Source: a virus
Length of the DNA stretch: 22,665 bases
Virus record (IMG/VR): IMGVR_UViG_3300030118_000146
Location: 33,115 to 55,779 of that record
Direction: 5' to 3' (one strand)
Both the position numbers and the translations under genes were made by a program. A model generated the notes under the pieces. The model was not told the DNA's origin. It worked only from the letters and a program-made list of their open reading frames with translations, and searched no databases. Every line of letters starts with the position of its first letter. Position 1 is the stretch's first letter. Of this stretch, positions 1 to 7,794 are shown piece by piece.

Positions 1-519
1 CTTAGGAATCTGACCAGCGTACAGCATAGCAATAAGTTCCCGTAGTGACTTGGCCCAGCCCGGACGTGAATCGCCAACTTTAATGATAGTATCTGTAGGA
101 TGCATATCTTCGTTGACGATTGGTAGCTTCTCAATGTTGTGTCGTTCAACAGAGAAGCCTACACCTGTGCCACACATGAGTATGTACATTGTCTCATCAA
201 ACGCACGTGGGCTATCCACAGGTACGTATGAGCAATTGTATCCACCTACATGGCAACGGTCCAGTGCAGGACCAGATGTCATCAAGGCTCTCATGCTTGG
301 CATGATGTGTTGGTCAAGCACAGCAGTCTCTAACTCTGTGCGTAATTCATTAGAAAGTGTATACTTGTGTTTCTTCTTTAGATGAACAGTCATATAATCA
401 AAGTAACGTGACACTGTTTCAGGCCATGTCTCACGTCTTTGCTCATCCTCTTTCCATCTTGCATAGCGAGACAGAGCAATAAAGTTCTGATAATCTGTAG
501 GTAAATGATTACTTATCAT
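1..519 (-). CDS. nrdJ: Class II (adenosylcobalamin-dependent) ribonucleotide reductase, N-terminal part; gene runs off the left edge
   Basis: The first 173 residues are in the window and the frame is open to base 1. They match the monomeric B12-dependent ribonucleoside-triphosphate reductase type (Lactobacillus RTPR): MPSMRALMTSGPALDR at 73-88, GYNCSY at 93-98, FDETMYILMCGTGVGFSVER near 107-126 and GDSRPGW at 149-155. Cys96 aligns with the RTPR active-site Cys119 region. The enzyme reduces ribonucleotides to deoxyribonucleotides for phage DNA synthesis, needs no oxygen or iron and depends on host cobalamin. The ATG at 519 follows GGAG by 7 bases. It is the last gene seen of the minus-strand replication cluster. 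The C-terminal redox cysteines are outside the window. Confidence 0.93.
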   Translation of the reverse strand, partial: MISNHLPTDYQNFIALSRYARWKEDEQRRETWPETVSRYFDYMTVHLKKKHKYTLSNELRTELETAVLDQHIMPSMRALMTSGPALDRCHVGGYNCSYVPVDSPRAFDETMYILMCGTGVGFSVERHNIEKLPIVNEDMHPTDTIIKVGDSRPGWAKSLRELIAMLYAGQIPK

Positions 520-523
520 AGGG

Positions 524-685
524 TCACTCCTGTATGTGCTTAATGTTTTTTATTGTTGCTCCGTCAATGTCATAAAAGTATTCACGGATACCTTCTTCTA
601 TTTCCTCTCCCACATTCTCATCAGCAGGTACAGGATATTCATCTGGGTCTACGTCAATGGTGATGAAGACTTTAACTCTCATCAT
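524..685 (-). CDS. Small acidic hypothetical protein (53 aa)
   Basis: The frame encodes 53 residues, starting MMRVKVFITIDVD and rich in Asp and Glu (VDPDEYPVPADENVGEEIEE). It overlaps the end of the DUF3310 gene by 14 bases and ends 4 bases before the reductase start. The tight packing supports translation, although the ribosome site is weak. ATG at 685 and 682 are both possible. It looks like a short beta strand followed by a helix. I do not recognise the family and propose no function. Confidence 0.7.
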   Translation of the reverse strand: MMRVKVFITIDVDPDEYPVPADENVGEEIEEGIREYFYDIDGATIKNIKHIQE

Positions 686-965
686 CGTAACAGCCCTCGA
701 CTTCGGTAATTAACTTGTCAAGATACCAACTGGCTTTCTTCAAGTCTTCAGAGCCATTCTTGTAACGATAACGCCACAGATACTTCATGATATTACCTTG
801 TAGATAAAACTCAAAACCTTCACCTAATGCAGCGGCAATAGCATCAATACATTCAACACCTGCTTCATTGTAGTGTGGTGGGCTATTGACCATATCAACA
901 CCAGCATATGCTTCCTTTGCCTCTCGCTCAATCTTTTCCATAATATTCTTGTAACTTGTCATCAT
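672..965 (-). CDS. DUF3310 family protein (SaV-like), 97 aa
   Basis: The protein carries the DUF3310 signature: MVNSPPHYNEAGVECIDA at about 25-42, then FEFYLQGNIMKYLWRYRYK at 51-69 and a final helix SEDLKKASWYLDKLI. These small all-helical proteins are common in phages, where they are often labelled nucleotide kinase-like, but I know of no proven activity. The start overlaps the stop of the upstream gene (ATGA at 962-965). A second ATG at 962 is also possible. Its place beside ribonucleotide reductase and nucleases fits nucleotide metabolism, which is an inference. Confidence 0.88.
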   Translation of the reverse strand: MMTSYKNIMEKIEREAKEAYAGVDMVNSPPHYNEAGVECIDAIAAALGEGFEFYLQGNIMKYLWRYRYKNGSEDLKKASWYLDKLITEVEGCYDDES

Positions 966-1315
966 GCACTTCCTTTTGTTCTGGTTCCAAAGTCAATAGT
1001 AACTACGTTATCTTCTCTGTCAATAACACGTGGCTTTGAGTCTACCTCAATAACGTACTCTTTGTCAACATGTTCTACAACAAAATTATGTACCATATCT
1101 CTTAGTTCTTCATCTCTCTCCATAAGAGGCACAGTTGATGCCATCATCTTACAGAAGTGCATAACCTGATTATAGTCCTCGTCAGGTAAATCGTTAGCAG
1201 GTTGTGTAATAATAGATAAATCTATGTCACCGTTCCATGACCCGTCTGTATCTTTAAATGGTCTTACTCTTATTAGGAAATCTTCAGACTTCATCTTCAT
1301 TTCATTTTCGTCCAT
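962..1315 (-). CDS. Hypothetical acidic phage protein, 117 aa
   Basis: The ATG at 1315 is preceded by AGGAG at 8 bases. The product is acidic (MDENEMKMKSEDFLIRVRPF, then SWNGDIDLSIITQPANDLPDED) with a middle helical part around MHFCKMMASTVPLMERDEELRD and a beta-like C-terminal end. It lies between endonuclease I and the DUF3310 gene and overlaps the latter by 4 bases. I do not recognise the family. Its position suggests an accessory of the replication and recombination set. Confidence 0.8.
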   Translation of the reverse strand: MDENEMKMKSEDFLIRVRPFKDTDGSWNGDIDLSIITQPANDLPDEDYNQVMHFCKMMASTVPLMERDEELRDMVHNFVVEHVDKEYVIEVDSKPRVIDREDNVVTIDFGTRTKGSA

Positions 1316-1316
1316 G

Positions 1317-1778
1317 CTATCTGCTCCTTTTTACTTTCGTTCCCGTAAACTTAATAAACTTAGGATGTTTGTTCTTGCCCTTTTCTTTCAGCCAATCCTC
1401 TGGAATAATGCGGTCATAGTAACTAAATCCATACTTAATGCACCACTCAGCGTATGAGGACTTAGCACCCTTACGTAGCTTACGTCTGCTATTTTCAAAC
1501 ACAAATCGTATGTCTAACTTAGGATGCTGCTTCTTGATTGCAAGGTGTTTACGTCTGTCAGCAGCAGTAAACATGCCCTTAGTTTCGATAATAATTCCGT
1601 TAAACAGCACGAAGTCTGGTGTGTATGTACGATAGGCAAGGTCTTCCCATTCTATCTTGATACACTCGTAATCATATTTGACCTTTAACTCTTTGAGTGT
1701 CTCTGCAATCTTGAGTTCAAGGCCGCTACGATATCCATACTTTCGTGCCGCTTTAAATTGTTTGAAGTTTGGTGGCAT
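1317..1778 (-). CDS. Endonuclease I, T7 gp3-like Holliday junction resolvase (153 aa)
   Basis: This is the T7 endonuclease I family, which cuts branched DNA as a dimer during recombination, packaging clean-up and host DNA breakdown. The four catalytic residues of T7 (Glu20, Asp55, Glu65, Lys67) have counterparts in RSGLE, YTPDF and IETKG. Further matches are DRRKHLAIKKQHPKLDIRFVFE, the stretch KGAKSSYAEWCIKYG and IIPEDWLKE. The length is close to the 149 residues of T7. I chose the ATG at 1778, which overlaps the upstream stop as TAATG; a GTG at 1796 would add six residues. The tail (KVKRSR) is basic, as in T7. Confidence 0.94.
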   Translation of the reverse strand: MPPNFKQFKAARKYGYRSGLELKIAETLKELKVKYDYECIKIEWEDLAYRTYTPDFVLFNGIIIETKGMFTAADRRKHLAIKKQHPKLDIRFVFENSRRKLRKGAKSSYAEWCIKYGFSYYDRIIPEDWLKEKGKNKHPKFIKFTGTKVKRSR

Positions 1779-1978
1779 TACCGTAGGTTTCTCCACGTAA
1801 GGCCACTGTAACCCATAGCTTTCATCTCTTCACGTATCATAGCGTCTGCTTCGTTACGTGCTTCAATGGCTGCTCTTAGACCAGCAGTGCGCTTCTCACG
1901 ATACTCTTTACGAAGTTCTGCGAGATGTGCCTCTGCTTCTTTAATCTGGTCTAATAGTTCCTGTAATTCATCCTGCAT
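1778..1978 (-). CDS. Small coiled-coil protein, 66 aa
   Basis: The protein is almost wholly helical and charged, with heptad-like spacing in MQDELQELLDQIKEAEAHLA and ELRKEYREKRTAGLRAAIEA, followed by a short tail ending GLTWRNLR. AAGGAG lies 7 bases before the ATG at 1978. It overlaps the end of the nuclease gene by 11 bases and is joined to endonuclease I by TAATG. It may be a partner or adaptor of one of the two nucleases, but that rests on position only. Confidence 0.8.
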   Translation of the reverse strand: MQDELQELLDQIKEAEAHLAELRKEYREKRTAGLRAAIEARNEADAMIREEMKAMGYSGLTWRNLR

Positions 1979-2834
1979 TTCTATACTCCTTTCTTAGTTC
2001 AATGTAAGATACAATCTTAGGGTCTTTTGCTTTGGACTTAACGGCAGGTAGTTCTACCATCTTAGGCCAGCAAGCATGTTTGTAAGAACAGAACGTGCAG
2101 TTTTTATTCAGTACAAGGTTACCTGTCTCTTTACCGTTGAAAGTTTCTTTCTCAGGCTCAAAGCATCTGACTAACGTATCCCCCATAGCACGGTTGATAT
2201 TATCTTCAATGTTCTGTACCTCTTTGTCTACGTCTAGTCCTGTAGCTGGTACATATTTGAAGTCTCCGTTAGCTTTGTTGACAACCCACCAGCCACCAGC
2301 TTTCTTGCCAGCAGCCTTGGCATACCCGGCTAACTGCCCAACATATCCAAACGTGTCTCCTTCAGATAAGGTATCATATGAGTCAAACTTGTGAATGTAT
2401 GACCAGTTTGAAGCTGACTTAATATCATCCACTGCATCCCGAATGACAATATCATATGAGCCGCTAACAGAAGTATCAGACAACTTAAGAGTAACCTTTT
2501 CAGTGTCTTTATATTCTATTCCTGCTTCTTTCAATAGTCCTTTAAAGACAGCCTCAACGATGTCTCCAAGCATCATGTTCATTACGAATGTGGTTGGCTT
2601 GGGTAACGCAGCCTCTGGCTTGTTACGTTCAAACCAGAGTTGGCAAGAGGGTCTGCCCACATTAGACATGCGTAGGCGAAACCCATCTCGCTTGTTACCC
2701 CCACCAAACTGACGTTGCAGTGCGTCTGATACATCTTGCGCCACTTGCTTGATAGTATCAGGTGACATGGTAGTGCTGCCATTAGCAGCTTTCTCCATGT
2801 ACTGATGCAATGCCAACTCAGCAGGATGGTTCAT
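1968..2834 (-). CDS. PD-(D/E)XK exonuclease with Cas4/AddB-like Fe-S cysteines, 288 aa
   Basis: The nuclease core is visible as GSYDIVIRDAVDDIKSAS (Asp128, Asp137, Lys139: D...D-x-K), followed by GQLAGY (Gln167, Tyr171), the QxxxY motif of RecB-type nucleases. One Cys lies before the core (GRPSCQLWFE, Cys64) and three after it (NCTFCSYKHAC; Cys246, 249, 255). This is the arrangement that binds a 4Fe-4S cluster in Cas4, AddB and related exonucleases. It probably does the job of T7 gp6: degrading DNA ends for recombination and dNTP recycling. The ATG at 2834 overlaps the upstream stop as TGATG; a GTG directly before it is less likely. Confidence 0.9.
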   Translation of the reverse strand: MNHPAELALHQYMEKAANGSTTMSPDTIKQVAQDVSDALQRQFGGGNKRDGFRLRMSNVGRPSCQLWFERNKPEAALPKPTTFVMNMMLGDIVEAVFKGLLKEAGIEYKDTEKVTLKLSDTSVSGSYDIVIRDAVDDIKSASNWSYIHKFDSYDTLSEGDTFGYVGQLAGYAKAAGKKAGGWWVVNKANGDFKYVPATGLDVDKEVQNIEDNINRAMGDTLVRCFEPEKETFNGKETGNLVLNKNCTFCSYKHACWPKMVELPAVKSKAKDPKIVSYIELRKEYRNAG

Positions 2835-3709
2835 CACGCAACCTCTTCGTCTTCAAATTCGATGTCAACAATATCGTCAACACCCTCGATATCCTCACCC
2901 TCTTGCATGGCTTTCTCTGACCATGAGTTGATGATGTACTCATTGTAGTTCTGTACCCACGACATGAAGTCACCAAAGTTGGTCTGCTCCACATCACCAA
3001 GTTCAAGTGTCTTGGTCAAGTCCAGAGATACTACAGGAAGGTAGAAGCTATTACCGTTAGGCAGCTTGCGTTCTTCCGTATTACCAGTGATGCTATGCTG
3101 CACTGGCAGACGCTTCATCTTGCTTAACTTATTGAACACAGTGCCTACATCTTTGAATGCGTCACGGTTCTCAATCTCCCAGATGAAAGCAGTATCGGCT
3201 ACATCCACCGCTTTACCGTTCTCGTCTACTGCATCATGCAGTTCTACCGTGCCAAGCATTACTCGTACACGTTTAATCTGCTTGATTAGTTCCTGTGTCT
3301 TCTCAGGCAGTGACTTGAAGTCCTGAATATAACCTGCTGGCTTACCACAGTTGAAGCCCCCATCGTTATCCTTCAGGTCAATATTAAGGTTATCTGCCAT
3401 CACAGTCTTAACGTAGCGGTTTGGCTTATCACCTGAACCCTTAATAAAACGCTTATACATAAAGCGTTGCAAGTATGGGCGTAGTGTTACTGACGTAGCG
3501 TAGTAAGTTGGCCCATCAGGGATATCCAATTTATATGTACCCCCTTTAACAAGGATACGGTCATTGCCTAAGATAGGCGAATGATTAATACGAAGACGAG
3601 CGAGTGTGCTTGCCTTCTCTTTTGTGCTACCACCCTCTGCTGCAATGCCCATAGCTTTAGCCATCTCAGCATAGTTATTGGTATCAATGGTAGTGATTTG
3701 TGTTGTCAT
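2834..3709 (-). CDS. Putative single-stranded DNA-binding protein, 291 aa
   Basis: The protein begins MTTQITTIDTNNYAEMAKAM and has a beta-rich middle with basic and aromatic residues (YATSVTLRPYLQRFMYKRF, then GSGDKPNRYVKTVMADNL). It ends in a very acidic tail, GEDIEGVDDIVDIEFEDEEVA. An acidic C-terminal tail is typical of phage and bacterial SSBs, including T7 gp2.5, where it recruits polymerase and helicase. It lies between DNA polymerase and the exonuclease, a usual place for SSB in T7-like gene orders. The fold is not obvious from sequence, so the call rests on tail and context. GGAG precedes the ATG by 8 bases. Confidence 0.6.
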   Translation of the reverse strand: MTTQITTIDTNNYAEMAKAMGIAAEGGSTKEKASTLARLRINHSPILGNDRILVKGGTYKLDIPDGPTYYATSVTLRPYLQRFMYKRFIKGSGDKPNRYVKTVMADNLNIDLKDNDGGFNCGKPAGYIQDFKSLPEKTQELIKQIKRVRVMLGTVELHDAVDENGKAVDVADTAFIWEIENRDAFKDVGTVFNKLSKMKRLPVQHSITGNTEERKLPNGNSFYLPVVSLDLTKTLELGDVEQTNFGDFMSWVQNYNEYIINSWSEKAMQEGEDIEGVDDIVDIEFEDEEVA

Positions 3710-3755
3710 ATAATTACTCCTTTCCGTGAAGTGATTTGAAAGTTCGATAGTTATA

Positions 3756-5798
3756 TCAGCTTACGTCTTTCGTGTCAAGCCAATTATCACCAATTTTTGC
3801 TTCTAATAACAGTGGTACATTAAATACGCATCCCCACCGTAATTGGATGAGTTCTGGTAAAACTCTGTTTGTTTCATTGATGACTTCAACTACACTCCTT
3901 TCTTCATCTGGATGTACATCAATGACGATACTATCATGCACCGTATTCACTATACATGATTTCATATCAGATAGCAACCTTTCTATGTGTAATAATGCCA
4001 CAGGCACGATATCTGCTGTAGCAAATGACTGCACAGGATAGTTCTTTATCTGTGTAAAGTTAGATACACGACCATGTACATTACGTACTACATCAGGGAA
4101 AGCAAACTCTCTACCTGATGGTGTGGTAATCTTACGTGTAGTCATAGCTTCTTTAGCCAATCGGGTATGCCAAAGCCCAATTCCTTGGTACTTTTCTGTA
4201 AAGTGTTCGTAGTACGCTGCTTCTTCAGGTGTGCGTCCGAACCCCGTTGCCCCGTAAAGGGGCGCAAAGGTGTGCGCTTTTGCATCCTGTCTATTCGTAG
4301 GCTGACCAGCTTCACTAATAACTTTAGCGGTGTAACTGTGTACATCAAACCCAGTAGATACTTCTTCAATTGCTACTCCATCTTGTGATAGGAATGCAGC
4401 CGCACGAAACTCTAGCTGTGCAAAGTCTGCTTCCATGATTTTACCACCATCCCACCGGGATACAAACACCCTCTTCACAGGGAATGTACCACCACGTGGC
4501 ATGTTTTGCATGTTAGGGTCAGCACCGGAGAACCTGCCAGTAGCAGTGCGATGCTGTAGCAAACGGACATGCAACTTACCGTCAGCTTTTGTGTGTGTAG
4601 ATATACCGTCAACAAACGATGATAGGTATGTCTCCACAGCAGATAGTCTACGTACCTTAGACAAAAACTCTACAGCAGTATCACGCTTGGCAGTACGTGC
4701 CTTGCCCTCAAGAAACTGTAGCTTGTCTTTGCTGGTAGTAAACCCATTAGCACTCATCCATTTAGGTGAGGGTGCTTTAAACTTCAACCCCGCCACAGCA
4801 GGAAGAGGATGAAGAGTATAACCATTCCCATTACAGGATACACAGCGGTTGCTTCTAGCGAAGAGAGTTCCATCTTTCTTTACCTTTCTTACCTGACCAG
4901 TGCCTTTACATACGCTACACTGTGTCGCTTTAGTTTTATGTAGACGTTCCGTATTAGCGTTTACTAGGCTACGAAAGTCTGCCTCATCCATATACGGGTC
5001 AACAGCATTGCCCCAATACTCTTTGTCCAGCACCTTGCGACTGTATATAACCCATGACAGTTGCTCTGGGCTGTTCAGGTTGATAGGTGTGTCACCCATC
5101 AGTTCTTTTACCATTACCTGTAACTCATGCTTCAATGTATCACGCTCCTGTTCGTACTCAGTACGCACATCATCCAGTGCCTTACGGTCAATGGTAAAGC
5201 CGTTCTGGTACATGCGAGACAGAGACACAGCCACCTGATTGGTAAGCTGTACGGTAGTCATTAGCCCTGAATCAGCAGGTGTATTGAGCCTGTACATCAG
5301 CTTGTCAGACAGTTGCTGCGTAGCATGTAGGTCAGCAGATAGATACTCACACAACTCATTGTAAGGAATGTCTCGTGTAGAGTAGCCTTTAGCATAGTAT
5401 TCCTTGAGTGTGTCCTGCTTCTTAGTATCCAACTCATAGCGTTCTGCACAAGCCTCAAGAGATAGTGGCTCTTTGATACCACGCTGTAATACATACTCAG
5501 CAAGCATCGTGTCAAACACAGGGCCATCATACTTGAAGCCTGACTCCCACAACCACAGCAAGTCATGTGCTGCGTTGTGCATGATAAGCACAGTCGCATT
5601 GTCCAAGAACCATTGCACACGTTCACGATAATCTTCTTGATTAGGAACATCTGCATGGTCAAATGGGAAATGCATCTCTACATCTTGGTCAGTCAATACA
5701 CCAATCATAGTCAGTGAGTTCTCTGGCTCAAATGGGTCCATGTGTATCTTACCATCACGCTTGGTGACGGTGTTCTCTACGTCTAATGTTACCTTCAT
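3756..5798 (-). CDS. Family A DNA polymerase with 3'-5' exonuclease and a DnaJ-type zinc insert, 680 aa
   Basis: The exonuclease motifs are DVE (6-8), HNAAHD (74-79) and YLSAD (152-156). Between exonuclease and polymerase lies a zinc insert with CSVCKGTG at 294-301 and CVSCNGNG at 319-326, two CxxCxGxG repeats as in the DnaJ central domain. Polymerase motif A is EADFAQLEFR (catalytic Asp458). Motif B is R503-x3-K507-x3-F511-x3-YG. Motif C is VHDS (Asp622). Phe511 occupies the site of E. coli Phe762, unlike the Tyr of T7. It is the replicative polymerase of the phage. The start overlaps the helicase stop as ATGA. The zinc insert points to the HMO-2011-type phage group. Confidence 0.96.
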   Translation of the reverse strand: MKVTLDVENTVTKRDGKIHMDPFEPENSLTMIGVLTDQDVEMHFPFDHADVPNQEDYRERVQWFLDNATVLIMHNAAHDLLWLWESGFKYDGPVFDTMLAEYVLQRGIKEPLSLEACAERYELDTKKQDTLKEYYAKGYSTRDIPYNELCEYLSADLHATQQLSDKLMYRLNTPADSGLMTTVQLTNQVAVSLSRMYQNGFTIDRKALDDVRTEYEQERDTLKHELQVMVKELMGDTPINLNSPEQLSWVIYSRKVLDKEYWGNAVDPYMDEADFRSLVNANTERLHKTKATQCSVCKGTGQVRKVKKDGTLFARSNRCVSCNGNGYTLHPLPAVAGLKFKAPSPKWMSANGFTTSKDKLQFLEGKARTAKRDTAVEFLSKVRRLSAVETYLSSFVDGISTHTKADGKLHVRLLQHRTATGRFSGADPNMQNMPRGGTFPVKRVFVSRWDGGKIMEADFAQLEFRAAAFLSQDGVAIEEVSTGFDVHSYTAKVISEAGQPTNRQDAKAHTFAPLYGATGFGRTPEEAAYYEHFTEKYQGIGLWHTRLAKEAMTTRKITTPSGREFAFPDVVRNVHGRVSNFTQIKNYPVQSFATADIVPVALLHIERLLSDMKSCIVNTVHDSIVIDVHPDEERSVVEVINETNRVLPELIQLRWGCVFNVPLLLEAKIGDNWLDTKDVS

Positions 5799-7018
5799 CC
5801 TTCGTACCTCGCTGTCTGATAGTTTAACTCTATGTGCAGTTGTCCATGCCAGCCATTCAACTTGTTCTTAACAATGTTTACGTGCCGCACAGGACTGTCT
5901 TCATCTTGCCCTTCTACTGTAGCTGACTTACCAATCAATATCATCAGGTCAGCTTCTGCTGCCTTACCTGTACGTGAACCTTCCATCATGGATTGGTTCA
6001 GTGTGGTGCGACCTTCTGCCTCAGCAGACAACTGTGACATGTAAAATACAGCACAGTCATACGTCTTGGCAATTTGTCTCGCATACATAGCACATGCTTT
6101 CAGTGCCTCGTCCTGTCGGGCAAATGAACCCTCAACAGAGAACTTGTCGCCCATGTCTAGCACAAGTATGTCAGGCTTGTACGACTTGCATACGGACTCT
6201 ACCCACGCCATGTCACGTCCACCTGCTTCTTTAATTTTGATGTTGTCCATCACAGGTTTGTACATGGCTGATGCCTTTGCCATATCCTCACGTATCTCAC
6301 GTGCTGTCATACCACAGGCGGCTGTCAGATACCTAGCACCGACACGGTGGGTAGCTTCTTCGTTACATAACACAATGCATCGTGCGCCTTGATGTGCAAA
6401 CCCACCGGGGCTAGCAATTAAGCTGGCATGAAAAGATGTCTTGCCAGTGTTTGGTCTTGCGCCTACTTCGATAAGCTGACCGCCACTAACACCCTCTATC
6501 TTACGTGTTATGGTAGGTACGTTGAATGTCCAACGTGCTTCTAACTCAGCTTTAGCCATGAGTGTTTCGATACTAATATCATCCCACTCAATATTGAGAT
6601 TAGGAATGAAGTCATCACCATAACGCTCAAGCAGGTTGCGTAGCTTCTCAAGGGTAGCTGTATCACCATTAACCATATCAAATCCAATGTTAGCTACATC
6701 CTCACCCACTACCTGCTGGAATAGTTTGGACAGCACCTCTTGTGCTACGTCACCACCCATTGGGTCTTCCTTTTTGATAGAGGCAAACAGGGATGCATAC
6801 GCTTGCTTTTGTGCTGTAGTCAGCGTTGGATTGTCTGACATGAACAGTGCTTCAATCTCATCTGGATTGACGGTACGTTCATACCTGTCCATTGCTTTAT
6901 CAATAGCCTGTTTAATCTTACGTACATCCTTACTGAACAGGCGGTCTGGACATTTAGAACCACGATGGTCATCGTAGAACGACTTGTCCATAAGGCTACG
7001 TACTAATGCTAATTCCAT
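5795..7018 (-). CDS. Replicative DNA helicase, DnaB/T7 gp4B type, 407 aa
   Basis: The C-terminal RecA-like domain has Walker A GARPNTGKTS at 186-195, Walker B DILVLDMGD at 283-291 and a sensor stretch VFYMSQLS near 324-331. A late motif, VKNKLNGWHGQLHIEL, is typical of the DnaB and gp4 helicases. The first 150 residues are helical and lack the primase zinc and TOPRIM parts, which sit in the separate upstream gene. AGGAG precedes the ATG by 7 bases and the gene overlaps the primase end by 10 bases. It would unwind DNA as a hexamer ahead of the phage polymerase. Confidence 0.94.
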   Translation of the reverse strand: MELALVRSLMDKSFYDDHRGSKCPDRLFSKDVRKIKQAIDKAMDRYERTVNPDEIEALFMSDNPTLTTAQKQAYASLFASIKKEDPMGGDVAQEVLSKLFQQVVGEDVANIGFDMVNGDTATLEKLRNLLERYGDDFIPNLNIEWDDISIETLMAKAELEARWTFNVPTITRKIEGVSGGQLIEVGARPNTGKTSFHASLIASPGGFAHQGARCIVLCNEEATHRVGARYLTAACGMTAREIREDMAKASAMYKPVMDNIKIKEAGGRDMAWVESVCKSYKPDILVLDMGDKFSVEGSFARQDEALKACAMYARQIAKTYDCAVFYMSQLSAEAEGRTTLNQSMMEGSRTGKAAEADLMILIGKSATVEGQDEDSPVRHVNIVKNKLNGWHGQLHIELNYQTARYEG

Positions 7019-7791
7019 GCTGTATCTCCTATGTGGGTTAGTTGTTCGATATCTTCTTCTCTACGGTATTTCAAATCGTCTGTCAAGCGAAGGACACGGA
7101 CATCATCCACATATCCTCTGAGTTCCTTAGCCATTGATAATGTCTTGGGCAGTGCATCGGGGTCTAGTGCTATGACTGCCGTTGAGAACTGTGAAAGATA
7201 CTGCCTGTGGCTGGAAGATAATGACGTACCCAACACAGCAACCCCACACAATACATCATTGCCCACGATGGCTGCACTCACACAGTCCTCAACAACTACA
7301 GCGACTTTACCACAACCGAAGGTATAAGGCAAGCCACTATTTCCATATCGCTTCCATTTAGGTAAGCGTTTCATTACAGAACGACCTGTAGCATCAACCA
7401 TCTTGCCCTTGTGCATGACAGGGAATACAATCCTGTCTTCCTTCACATCGTACATTAGGCCATGCCCATCCATGTCCAAGCCCCAAGTCGCACAGAACCT
7501 ATCAATGTATACGTTTGTGTGATTAGTCACCACGTATGGCGGTAACTCGAACTTGTCCTCTGCAAATCGCTCGACATCCTTTATTGTATTACGTATGTCA
7601 TCAGCAGTCAGGTGTACCTTCTTACCGCCTGATACATTACAGGATGCCTTGTAACAGTTCCATACGAGAGAACCCATGTTATTAGTCACTGTAAATGTTT
7701 TATAGCCATTACATTCTGGACAATTCATTCTCTTTGTATGTCCATTAGGTATATCTATATCACTTATAGTGTTTAATATATTATTATACAT
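7009..7791 (-). CDS. DNA primase, T7 gp4A-like (zinc-binding and TOPRIM), 260 aa
   Basis: The N-terminal zinc motif is CPEC at 24-27 with Cys46 and Cys51 (NCYKASC). The TOPRIM part follows, with VVEDCVSAA holding the conserved Glu and VIALDPDA holding the metal-binding DxD. The GCGKVAVVVEDC and AVLGTSLS stretches match the T7 gp4 primase layout. No helicase domain is fused; that is the next gene. It makes RNA primers for lagging-strand synthesis. AAGGAG lies inside the last codons of the integrase gene, 8 bases before the ATG. Confidence 0.92.
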   Translation of the reverse strand: MYNNILNTISDIDIPNGHTKRMNCPECNGYKTFTVTNNMGSLVWNCYKASCNVSGGKKVHLTADDIRNTIKDVERFAEDKFELPPYVVTNHTNVYIDRFCATWGLDMDGHGLMYDVKEDRIVFPVMHKGKMVDATGRSVMKRLPKWKRYGNSGLPYTFGCGKVAVVVEDCVSAAIVGNDVLCGVAVLGTSLSSSHRQYLSQFSTAVIALDPDALPKTLSMAKELRGYVDDVRVLRLTDDLKYRREEDIEQLTHIGDTAWN

Positions 7792-7794
7792 GTA

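Noticed and set aside
50-385. 111-codon plus-strand frame at the left edge
   Set aside because: It lies opposite the well-supported class II ribonucleotide reductase.
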